51,128 nucleotides of DNA from the NCBI GenBank assembly GCA_002102555.1, contig MCFL01000179.1, positions 1-51,128 of the forward strand, written 5' to 3'. The notes under the pieces were generated by a model. That model was given only the letters and a program-made list of their open reading frames with translations. It made no database searches and was not told the origin of the DNA. The number at the start of each line of letters is the position of its first letter. Positions within the stretch are counted from its first letter, which is position 1. Shown one piece after another: positions 32,477 through 43,065 of the stretch. The position numbers and the translations under genes were made by a program. The DNA comes from Catenaria anguillulae PL171. Its lineage: Eukaryota; Blastocladiomycota; Blastocladiomycetes; Blastocladiales; Catenariaceae.

Positions 32477-33115
32477 GAGCTGGCAACTCCTCTGGTGCGC
32501 GTCACTCAATTGGCCCAACCAGCTTGCAGCGTTCCTTCCACAACACAGTCTGGATGGTCGTGGAGGCAATCACAACAACTTGCACAAGGATGGGTGCAAG
32601 GTCATGGAACCGTTGCCGCAGTTGCATGTTGACCACACACGCTGCCGTTGCTCGGATCTTGGCTGCGCTTATGAGCCGCTCAACAAGGGTCTTTGCCAAT
32701 CCACTGTGGGTTGTCATCTTACGACGCCATAACAGCTCCACCACTTGGTCATGCACATCCAGCCGGCACGTCCAGAGAATGTCGGCCAGTGCCGGGCATC
32801 TGTACCAGTGCTGCTGATCGTCAAAGGCGCCACAGAGTACACAATTCGGGGATGGAACCTGGACCGGCCAATACTTGTGGAGCTGAGCGCGAGTTGGCAG
32901 GTGGCCCGTCAAAACCTAGACGCGGAACATGACTGATGAGTCACCAGCAAACGGCACAAACATGGATGACGCCTTGCAACCATTGCGAATGGCCCTGTTG
33001 AACACCATCAGGTCTGGCTGGCCAGCCAATCTGAGCATGTACAAGTACAACTCGATGCGGGATTGCAATTGCGCTTGATTCCAGATTGCTCAACCAACCT
33101 GCGCATACACCAATT
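32477..33115 (-). pseudogene. LINE-X ORF2 internal fragment
   Basis: This minus-strand fragment encodes the region between RNase H and the C-terminus: LVYAQVG, RIELYLYMLRLAGQPDL, then open 32502-32912 with LPTRAQLHKYWP, finger CVLCGAFDDQQHWYRC and VLWKERCKLVGPIE. It is cut at its 3' side exactly where the inverted RT arm begins, and at its 5' side near 33115. At least two in-frame stops lie upstream of 32912. Confidence 0.85.
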
Positions 33116-33337
33116 CAAATGGCACTTGCACTCTGACTGGACCGCGACCTTGTTCACATGCGATGACAAGCCTGACAGGAGGCCACCAGGCATGCACTCG
33201 ATGAGGACCATCTAACTGGCAAGTCGTAGGCCATGTTTGTCTCCAGAGTGTGCACAGATCTAGGGATTCGAATCAACAACACCAACACCTTCCCGGCGTG
33301 GGTTGACACCAAGTCGCTTGAAAGCAGCAACAAGTGG
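33116..33337. other. Unassigned 222 bp between LINE and SINE
   Basis: There is no convincing ORF. A lone B-box-like sequence, gattcgaatccc, occurs on the minus strand near 33265-33277 and could be a decayed SINE head. I cannot support more than that. Confidence 0.4.
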
Positions 33338-33408
33338 GCTGTCATGGCCCAGTGGTTAAGGCGCCGGGCGTCCACTGTGGAGGTCATGGGTTCGAACCCC
33401 ACAGTATT
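33338..33408 (+). mobile_element. SINE-A head only
   Basis: The tRNA-like head has A box tggcccagtgg and B box gggttcgaacccc, very like 1474-1550. The body is absent: LINE coding sequence begins right after the T-arm. It is either a truncated SINE or a head-LINE junction. Confidence 0.75.
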
Positions 33409-33409
33409 T

Positions 33410-33607
33410 GTCAATGCCAAGTGTGCGCCAGCATGGAACGACAGCCCCGCCAGGGCACACACACCAACTTGCCAGCCCTTGTTGCCTGCCATTACATCTA
33501 CGAGTCAGTGGTAGGTGACACACCACTTGTAGGTGCAGCGCAGCAAGGGATTGACCCACTCCCAATGGCGACTTGGGTCCACCGTGATGCCATGCCAGGC
33601 TTGTCCA
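33410..33607 (+). pseudogene. LINE-Y-like ORF2 C-terminal fragment
   Basis: The peptide ACHYIYESVVGDTPLVGAAQ ... ATWVHRDAMPGLS aligns with the C-terminal domain of the inverted LINE-Y (CHFTHELAVGAPPLLGAAQ). It ends at 33607, where the copia LTR starts, so it is the insertion target of that element. Confidence 0.72.
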
Positions 33608-34281
33608 TGTTGAATATTTGGTCCAGAAGTAGCAAGATAAGTAGTGGGAGATTTTTGGTTGGGAGGGGGAGAGAGGGATGTCGTGATATCTTGGTGGCCG
33701 CTCCCCCAGAGCAGCATACGGTCGGTTATGTGGGCATTCGGGCATTGCGGGTAGTCGTTGTTGTTTGTCTCATCGTAGTACCTTTTTCTCTATCTCCCTT
33801 TTCCTTCCCATATTGTCAAGCGTGGTGCCTGACTACACAATGAGGATTGGCACTGGTCCCCTGATCCATTACTTTTTTTTTTTAAATACAAGCAACCTAT
33901 GTACTGAGGGAGATCTAACCATTGATACACAAAGACACAAGCTCATACACACAAACACACAACTCCTTGGACTTGGCACTTGGGTACTTGCTTGGGGCCT
34001 TGGACCTTTGGTTTGATTCGGTCTTGTACAGCCACCAACAAAGGGTGCGCAAAGCAAGAATGCAAGCAATGCAGGTGCAGGGGCCAGGAGGCCAGGGGCG
34101 GAAGGAGGCAATGTGGAGCAGAGACCAAGCAACCACATGTGCACCAGATGACTTGGGTGGGGTTCGAACCCACGAACTTCGCCTTGCAAGGCGGGAGTGT
34201 TGCCACTATGCCAAAACCGCTGGCCCCCTGATCCATTACTGTCAACGCATCTGGACCATGCAGATCCTCCATTTTCCCACA
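33608..34281 (-). repeat. 3' LTR of the copia fossil, carrying SINE-C
   Basis: On the plus strand it begins tgttgaat and ends tttcccaca, giving TG...CA ends. Adjacent on the inner side is caggggag (minus strand), a plausible polypurine tract. Removing SINE-C and one TSD copy leaves about 307 bp. The left boundary coincides with interruption of LINE coding sequence. Confidence 0.65.
33874..34224 (-). mobile_element. SINE-C, full-length
   Basis: A perfect 16 bp TSD, cccctgatccattact, lies at 33858-33873 and 34225-34240. On the minus strand the head has A box tggcatagtgg, the anticodon-arm-like gccttgcaaggc and B box gggttcgaacccc, nearly the SINE-B head. A SINE-C-specific body ending cttgtattt and an A-tail follow. 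This 351 bp copy defines the family. Confidence 0.93.
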
Positions 34282-35181
34282 CTCCCCTGCAGGCGCCAAC
34301 TTGGACATATCAAGCAACTCGCTGCGAGCATGAATCCATCAGGTAGCAACATAGTACATGGCAAGAACATCCGCAACATGTACATATATACATACACAAA
34401 AAAAGGGGGGGTCTACAAGTCACGCTGCGGGCATGGTTGAAGGTTCAACCACTCTTGGAAGTGGGCAAACAGCCAGATACCAAGGGGCTTGGTGAAGCCA
34501 TCGGCAATGCTCTGCAACCCGGCAATAAACAGGAGCCGGACGTAGTCGCGGCGCTGGTTTTCTTGCAGGAATGCAAGTCGGACAGCGACGTGGCGGATTG
34601 TGCGGCGGAGACCATCTCCGTTTGCGAGTGCGATCGCAGCCTTGTTGTCGCAATTAATGCGAATCGGGTTTTGGCGCGGATTACCGATGAGCTCGGCAAG
34701 AAAGCGGACCAGCCATGTCCCATCTCGGACTGCTTCTACAGCGGCATTCACCTCTGCTTCTGCTGTCAATGTCGCAACCCATGGTTGCTGCCGACTTGAC
34801 CATGATACGAGGCCACGTCCAATGCGGAAGCAGAAACCCGATGTCGAGCGTTGCGTTTTGGGGTCGTCGGCGTAGGATGAATCACAATACCCATCAACCG
34901 TGTCCAGGAAAGACGAGCCGGTTGGAACCTTTGGGTACCAGATGCCCAGATTGGGATACCGCTGGAGGTATCCCACAACTGTGAGCAGGTCGGCATAGTT
35001 TTTTTTTTTTTTTTTTTTTTGGATCACTACCACATATATTGAAGCTGACAACCAACACAAAGCCTTGAGAGAAGATACAAGAGCAGGAAGGTTACAGATC
35101 CAAGACACTCAATAGATGACAAAAGCAAGCAGAGAAAATGGCAAGCAATTGGTGGTAGGGGCACTTGGCCTTGGGGACAAC

Positions 35182-35292
<111 letters not shown>

Positions 35293-35448
35293 GTAAGCAG
35301 ACGGAAAGTAACAGGGTCTGAGGGTGACATTCAACCACATCACGGATGCACAAAATGAACAACATGCAACAGAGAACCAAGAAAGGTCTAAGTCAAATAA
35401 AGGGAAGCAGTGTCAAAACAACGGTGAGCATACAAGGACAAGGGAAGG

Positions 35449-37175
35449 TTACGCCATACGCGCAGAGGCAGCAGTTGGAGAAAGCAAGGGGACAAAAACA
35501 GAATGTGTACCCGACTGTACCCCGACACGGGTAGCAAAGCGTTGCTGTGAGTGTCCAAACCCAAACCTGGGGGTTGAGAGCCCTGGGAAAGTGCCGTGGA
35601 ACCGCCATTCGCCAAAGGAAACCGGTGCATGTGAGGCTGATGAGGAGCCAATGAGGGGTGGGCAGCCAGCGTGGCACTCGTAGATGTAATGTACGGCAAC
35701 AAGCGCAAGGTTCATGGGCGGCTGCTGGGCCACTGGGGCGCGTGTCTCCCGACAGTCGGGACATTGACAGGGCTGCCGGGCGGCAAGCGGGTTTTCTGGC
35801 ATGCGTCGCTCGATCGGTCCAACGAGCCTGCAACGCTCCTTCCACAGCACAGTTTGGATGGTTGTGGAAGCAATTGAGACAATTCGCGCGAGGATAGATA
35901 TGAGGTTGGGAAACTGTTGTCGCAGGCGCACCTCAACTACGCATGCTGCAGTTGCCCGTAGTTTGGCTGGATCCATTAGCCGCTTGACGAGTGTCTTTGC
36001 TGCCGCTTGGTGTGCCGTCATCCTGCGACGCCGTAGCAGCTCCACAACTTGTTCGTGCACATCCAATCGGCATGTCCAGAGTACGTTGGCAAGTGAGCGA
36101 CACCTGAGCCAATGTTGTTGATCATCGAGAGCACCACAGAGCACACAATTTGGGGACGGCACCCGCTCTGGCCAATACTTGTGAAGTTGAGCGCGAGTTG
36201 GCAGGCGACTCGTCAAAACCTTGACGCGGAACGTGACTGATGCGTTGTCGGCAATTGACGCGGAACGTGACTGATGCGTCGTCGGCAAACGATGCGGACA
36301 TGGCCGATGCCTTGCGACCATTGCAAATGGCCCCGTCAAACACCATCAGGTCAGGCTGCCCAACCAGCTTGAGCATATGCAAGTACAAATCGATGCGGGA
36401 TTGTATCTGTGCTTGACGCCGAATTGCGCGGCCCACCTGCGCATACACCAGCTCATGGCCTACCTGCACCAGCGCGCCAAAGTCAATTGCGTCCAGAAAC
36501 CGTGGCGAAAAGGCGTACACCTCACGGCAATTTGCACCACAACGGGCAAGCTTGTCAGCTTTCTCGTTCCCTGCATTCCCATCATGGCCCTTGACTTTCA
36601 CGAGATCCAGCACAATTTTCTTTTCCTTGACCAGTGCTCGAAGGACAAGTAACAAGTTGTGCAGCGGCGACGGGTGACGTGGCCCAATCGCCTTGGCATT
36701 GGGCAGGCCCAGAAACATGGGAACAACCTGCACAGCGACAGCCGAGTCTGAGAAAACATGCACATGCGATCCAGCAGGGAGCTTGTCAACAATGGCAATG
36801 ATAGCAGCAACCTCGGGGCGCGATGAGCTGGTTGGCGCAGGCGGCAAGTGGCCGATGACTTCCAGGTCAAGCTGGGGGCAGTGAGCGCCAAGCCCCATGG
36901 CGGCGTTGTCCGTGTCCGTTGCAGGCCGCAGCAAGCCATCAGTCCAACAGTCGAGGATCGTGCCATGGTGTGCTGTGAGCGGCCGTGTGACATTCTCAAG
37001 TGGAGGATCTGAGTAGGCCGAGGTTGGACGGTGGCACTGGTCGTCGTCACTGCCGTTGTCGCTGTCTACATCCATGTCGTCTTGCACATACCCAGGGAAG
37101 AAACTGGACATGTACGGGCAGTGCTCCGGCAATTCGTGGTTGGGCGCAAGAACAACATACGCGTCCACACCGTCC
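35449..37175 (-). pseudogene. LINE-X ORF2 C-terminal part
   Basis: The fragment begins at DGVDAYVVLAPNHELPEHCP, then RNase H (DCWTDGLLRPATD, SRPEVAAI, FSDSAVAV, KGHDGNAGNEKADKLA), finger CVLCGALDDQQHWLRC, VLWKERCRLVGPIERR, and the C-terminal module VSFGEWRFHGTFPG. It is open from the 5' edge to about 36290. A 34 bp tandem duplication at 36221-36288 then shifts the frame, and reading resumes in frame 35449-36339. Confidence 0.88.
36221..36288 (-). repeat. 34 bp tandem duplication in LINE-X ORF2
   Basis: Units 36221-36254 and 36255-36288 (starting ttgacgcggaacgtgactga) differ at one base. 34 is not a multiple of three, so the duplication breaks the frame. Confidence 0.95.
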
Positions 37176-40100
37176 CAGGTCGGCATAGTTGCGTTTGCTG
37201 GGGTTGCACGCTCGTCGAGCTGCAAAGTGGACGGCAAAGGAGATGTCCGGGCGCGTTCCAGTCGCAACAAAGAGGAGCATGCCCAATAGCTTCTGGTACC
37301 GCTTGTGCATTTCGGGCGAGAGAGGCGCTGGCTCAACTTCTTCCTTGACAACGTGGTCGCGCGCGGGCCGATCTTGGGCGTGGACTTCGCTACCAAACTC
37401 GCGGATGATTCCTTCAATGTGCTGCGGCTGCCCCAGCCAGATTCCATCATGTCGCTGGACAAGCTTTGCGTTGAGAAATCCATCAGCGACACCAAGGTCC
37501 TTGATGTTGAGCGCAGGTTTCTCGCCAATCTTGTGCGTGAGCAACTGCATCTTGGTTGACTCGATGACGGCAACCGATGGTCCAGTGATGAGCAAGTCGT
37601 CGACATAGATGACAATGAGCACGAGAACAGACGCAGTCTGCTTGTCCTTTTGCACGAGCACGCAGTCCTCGTTCTTGCAGCCTTCAAAACCGAGTGCAAA
37701 CAACACTTCGCGCAAGTACTCGGCCCAGTGGCGACCCGCCTCCTTCAATCCATAGAGCGACTTGATGAGTAGTAGCGCCTCGTCCTTCTCAACGTAGTAA
37801 CCTGGTGGCGCCCACATGAGGGTTGGTCGTTTGAGTGTTGCGTGGAGATACGCGTTGGATACATCCATGGCGAAAATTGTCCAGCCGTGGGCGGCAGCAA
37901 GGGCGATGACAATGCGTACGACGGTCAAACTTGGGGTCCCAGAGTACGTCTCCATTCCTTCGGCCGATTGCTGGTCGCCGCGGGCAACAAGCCTCGCCTT
38001 GAACTTGGTCAGTACCCCATCTGGGTTGCTCTTGGTGTCATACACCCATTTGCACCCAATCGGTCGCTGGCCGGGTTGAAGCTTGACAATTTCGAATGTG
38101 CCGTTTCCTTCGAGAGCCGCAAGCTCAACTAGCTCTGCATACTTCCAATACTCTGCATTTTCGTCGGTTTGTGCTTCTTTGAACGTTCTTGGAACGCGCA
38201 CGTCAGCAGCCTTGACTTTTGGTATGTCGAGCTCCATGGAGTTGAGCAGTCGCGCGGTTGCACGGGCAAGCTGTCGGCCGGTTTGCCGGTTGATTTGCGG
38301 TAGTTGATCACCGTGGAGTGCGAGTGAAGCGAAAGCTGGCTCAGTGGTTGATGTAGCGCGAGGGCCGCGAGCGCCCCTCTCCCCCGCACTGGGGCGGTGA
38401 AGCGTAATCTCGACGTACGGGATGGTGGTCGGCCGAGGCGGGAAGTCTTGCGCACGGCGAGGCGGCGAGCGGTCGGCGGTGGCAGCGGCGATGGCGAGCG
38501 TCGACGAGGCAACGGCATGCGGCCAGCAGGGGTGGCACGTGCGCGGCGCGCGCTGGTCGGCCTGGATCCAGGCTCCTCATCATCAGACAAGGGCGGTTCA
38601 ACGTCAGAGCCGGAGCCCACAGGTCTGTAGTCGCTGTCAGCCGCGTCATCGGGGCCGCCACGGGAGGCAAAGGCCTCATTCAGCGCTGAGCAGAACTCGG
38701 GCGATGGGCCCGCAATAGCACGAGCGACCGCGTCACTCTCGATGAAGCGCGCAGACACGGACTCGAGGACAGAGTCCGAAGATGGGTCCAACAGCATAAA
38801 GGTGGAACAATCGCTGTCCTTGTATCCCACGAATACACGCTTCTCGGCAGCAGGGCACAGCTTGAAGACTGTCGCGTCGGGGTTCGGCGGCTGGAAGGCC
38901 GTTGCGCCAAAAACACGAAGACGGGGAACGAATCTCAAGTCATAGAATGCCTGGTATGGAGTCAATCCCTGCAGCGCCGGCAGCGGGGTGTGGTTGCGCA
39001 CGATGCCAGCAAAGCGGGCGGCATGCGGCCAAAGGACAGCAGCGTCCTCTGCGGGCACAAGGCCATCCAAGTGGAGCAGGTGGGCGCGCGCGCGCTCATT
39101 GATGTGCCGATTGAGGCGCTCAATGCGTCCATTTGCCTGGTGGTGGCCCGCAAGCGATAGGTAGCGAGGGACATTACGCTCAGCAAGCCATGCTTCGAAC
39201 TGAGCATTGACGAATTCCGTGCCGCGGTCATGCTGGACGGCCTGGAGGCGGTGCAAAGTGCGACGCTCCCAAAGTGTCACAAGAGAGGAAAATGCACGGA
39301 AGACGGAGTCGGATTTGTCTGGAATCGGGATGACAGTGCAAAAGTCCGAGTAATCGTCAAGCACAACGAGCAAGTGTTGGACGCCGCCATCACCAAATCG
39401 AGCGACAATGTTGAGGTCGATGAACAAACGTTGGAGCGGTTCAGTTGATCTGAGGAACTGCGACGCAGCAAATGTGCGCCGCTGAGTCGCTAGGGCCAGG
39501 CCACACGTGTGGCAATCAATGGTGCGTGGGTGCAGGCCGAGCGACTTGCAAAGCATCGTCCACGACAGTCCAGAGATGTGGTTGTAAGCAACGTGGAGCT
39601 GGAGCAGGCGGTCAGCAGACGGCAACCCCGACACAGGATCCGCGGTGGAATCTGCCGCCGCAGTGCATGCCAATTCAAATGCATGTTCAAAGTCAGTCTG
39701 GTAGACCTCACTGAGTTCGCCAATGCGGCTGTCAAACAGGGAGTTCGCACAAAACATGTAGTCGGCGCCGTGTGAGGCAACGTAGGCCGTGGCGATAGAG
39801 TCGTCACTGCCAAGCGCAAATGGCTCCCAAGTATCAACATCGCGCAAGCCACCGGCATACACACCAGCAGCAGCAGCATCCTGCAAGAGCACAAGGAGCG
39901 CAGAGGCCCCATCGCACGCAGGCAGCCCCACTTCCGGCGGCATGGCAGTCATAGGGAGGAACCAAAGACCACCCTGGGCAACGAGCGGGAAGCGCGGCAG
40001 GGTGATGTCGTCACACACGCAGTGGGCTGGGACAGAGTCCAGCCGGAGCACAGGAGGCAACCTCGGGCGGCAATCAGGAGCATGAATCACAATGTACTGA

Positions 40101-40845
40101 ATTCCGATGAAAGTAGAGAATTGGATACGGGGATACGCAACAGTGACGAGTTGCGGGGAGAGCAAGCGGGTGGCCAAACGAGGCACAAGGAGGACATTGA
40201 ACAAGGAGATTGGCGGGTGGTCAGACCCAAGGGGAAGCTTGACCGTTCCAATGTGCGTGGCAGACACGAAACTCTTGTTGGCAACGGAGATCTTGCACTC
40301 AGCGGCGAGCGGGGTCAAATCGACAAAGTCACTCCTAAACGGGGTCATGTGGCGCGAGCAACCACTGTCAACACACCAATCAGAGTGCCCATTGTGCAGG
40401 GAGGCAACAAGTACCTTGTCACGGGCAACGGCGTCGCGCTGGCTGGCCAAATATGCAACAGCGTCGCCAGCGCGCTGGCCGCGGCGGTCATGCCCGTCTT
40501 GCGGGGCACCGTCGGCAGCACGTTGAGGTGCACCCATGGCCGGGGCGCGCGCTGCGCCAGGGACACGACCTCCCTCGGCAGCAATGCGCTTGACCGTGGA
40601 CCATACCAGGTTCTTTGGCATGTCGCAGAGCCACGAAACGTGGCCAGTCCAGCCGCAGTTGTCGCAAGTGGCAGCCTTGTGCTCTGCGAGCAAGCATGAG
40701 CAGTCGCCGGGCGGGCGCTTGTTCTTGCAGTGCTTCGTCCAGCACCGCCAGCAACGGGTGTCAAAGTTATCAAGCTTGAACTGCTGAGACAGGAAGAGCT
40801 GCGGGTTGGGCGGCGGATGAGAGCCGGACGACGATGACGAGGCGC

Positions 40846-41322
40846 CTGCGACAACAGTTTCCCAACCTCATATCTATCCTCGCGCGAATTGTCTCAATTG
40901 CTTCCACAACCATCCAAACTGTGCTGTGGAAGGAGCGGTGCAGGCTCGTTGGACCGATCGAGCGACGCATGCCAGAAAACCCGCTTGCGGCCCGGCAGCC
41001 CTGTCAATGTCCCCACTGTCGGGAGACACGCGCCCCAGTGGCCCAGCAGCCGCCCATGAACCTTGCGCTCGTTGCCGCACATTACATCTACGAGTGCCAC
41101 GCTGGCTGCCCACCCCTCGTTGGCTCCTCATCAGCCTCGCATGCACCGGTTTCTTTTGGCGAATGGCGGTCCCACGGCAATTTCCCAGGGCTCTCAACCC
41201 CCAGGTTTGGGTTCGGACACTCACAGCAACGCTTTGCTACCCGTGTCAGGGTACAGTCGGGTACACATTCTGTTTTTGTCCCCTTGCTTTCTCCAACTGC
41301 TGCCTCTGCGCGTATGGCGTAA
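40846..41322 (+). pseudogene. LINE-X ORF2 C-terminal module
   Basis: The fragment is open from the truncation point to the stop: LRQQFPNLISILARIV, VLWKERCRLVGPIERRMP, a Cys-rich segment CQCPHCRETR, then ALVAAHYIYECHAGCPPLVG and VSFGEWRSHGNFPG, ending SPTAASARMA. This is the C-terminal domain that follows RNase H and the zinc finger in full copies. It has no start of its own and is not expected to be made as a separate protein. Confidence 0.9.
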
Positions 41323-41713
41323 CCCTCCCTTGTCCTCGTATGCTCACCGTTGTTTTGACACTGCTTCCCTTTATTTGACTTAGACCTTTCTTGGTTCTCT
41401 GTTGCATGTTGTTCATTTTGTGCATCTGTGATGTGGTTGAATGTCGCCCTCAGACCCTGTTACCTTCCGTCTGCTTACTTCCTCTCTTTCTCTCTCTCTC
41501 TCTTTCTCTCTCTCTTCTCTACCTTACCCTCTCTGTTGTCCCCAAGGCCAAGTGCCCCTACCACCAATTGCTTGCCATTTTCTCTGCTTGCTTTTGTCAT
41601 CTATTGAGTGTCTTGGATCTGTAACCTTCCTGCTCTTGTATCTTCTCTCAAGGCTTTGTGTTGGTTTCAGCTTCAATACATGTGGTAGTGATCCAAAAAA
41701 AAAAAAAAAAAAA
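40846..41713 (+). mobile_element. LINE-X, 5'-truncated, inside copia gag
   Basis: A 16 bp TSD with one mismatch, gacgatgacRaggcgc, is at 40830-40845 and 41714-41729. The insert has the last 159 codons of ORF2 (to 41322), a 3' UTR with a short CT tract, the shared tip cttcaatacatgtggtag and an A-tail. Confidence 0.95.
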
Positions 41714-42604
41714 GACGATGACAAGGCGCGCGCGGGCGCTGAGCCGGCAGACGACGAGTGCTGGTATTGGGGCCTGGCAGCGGGCGCGTTAGCAACAAAC
41801 AGGCGCTCCCAGTGCGATTCGCGCTCACGCTCACCTGGGGGCAGCTTAAACAGCGCCTTCTCGAAAATTTGCGAGATGCCGTGCGCGGTGATGGCGGCAC
41901 CATCCGAGCATGCGCGCGCGAGATCAACATAAAATTGGGAAAATTTTGGCGTGTCGCCAATCGCCGCGTACAGTCCCTTCTTGATGGACGCGAGCGTGCC
42001 CGGATCGAGGGGGTCGGAGCCCTTCTTCTTGTCAATGTGCGCAATGGCTGCCGCAACCGATTGCAGCCCCTGCACAAACTCCTCCGAGGACTTGTAGGCG
42101 CGCGGGTCGATGGTCTCCAAGGCGCTGATGCAGTACACACGGGCCTCTGCAGATGTCTTGCCGGGCGCGTCCATCAACTTCTTTAGGAAGGTGGCCCAGG
42201 TCTCGCCCTGGATGACGCCAAACGAGCGGCCCTTGATGGCCTTGCGGGCAGCCGCGACCAGGAACGAGCTGAATGGGGCAGCCATGGACCCGTCGGCATG
42301 CGCGCCAAGGTACTTCTTCGCCCAATCCTCTTGGCCCATGCTTGCCAGCTCATGGCAACGGACCTGCTTGCAAATCTCAAGGACCTCCTCCAACCAGTGG
42401 GTCCAGGTGACCGGCATTGCCTTGGCGTAGTCGATGCTGGGAAATACCACGGCCTTGACGACATCCGCGCGGGGCACCATCTGCAGCGCCAGTTCTTTGG
42501 CGCGCGCTTTCAGCACCTCGGCCTGCAACTTGGGGCTCAGGGCCTCGAGCGTACTCGCAGCAGCCGTGACGGCCTGGGTGGCAGGCGGCAGGGTAGGGGC
42601 GCCG

Positions 42605-42847
42605 CCAAGTGGTTTTGGCACAGTGGTAACACTCCCGCCTTGCAAGGCGAAGGTGGTGGGTTTGAATCCCACCCAAGTCGCTTGGTCCTCCCAAGACAAG
42701 CATTGCATGTCCCTCCTGTGGTCATGCCTATGTCAAAGCACAAGACATCCCAAGTTCCCTTCCCATCTTCCAAGCAATTGTGTTGTGTGTGGTTGTGTGC
42801 TTGAATGTCAGTATAAGTGTAATTGTCTGAGGTTAAATAAAAAAAAA
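42605..42847 (+). mobile_element. SINE-B in copia gag
   Basis: A perfect 14 bp TSD, gggtaggggcgccg, is at 42591-42604 and 42848-42861. The head and body match 7311-7563 closely by eye, with B box gggtttgaatccc. The tail is short and A-rich. Confidence 0.94.
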
Positions 42848-43065
42848 GGGTAGGGGCGCCGTTGGCGGGGGCTTTGCTGGCAGCCGCAGTGCCTTCTCCC
42901 TCGGGCGCATGGGTGTCGGGCAATGGGGTAACGCCTGCGGTTCCCCACGGCAGGAATTCGGCGCCCGCGGAAATGGCGGCCGTTCGAGCTCTGAGCGCCA
43001 GCAGCACCACTTCCTCTTCGGCAAGCGCGGCTTTTTCTTTGGCGATCTGGACAGCAGAAGCGCAA

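Noticed and set aside
33265-33277. SINE on the minus strand with a B-box-like motif
   Set aside because: There is no A box at the proper distance and no body shared with another SINE, so I left it as unassigned sequence.
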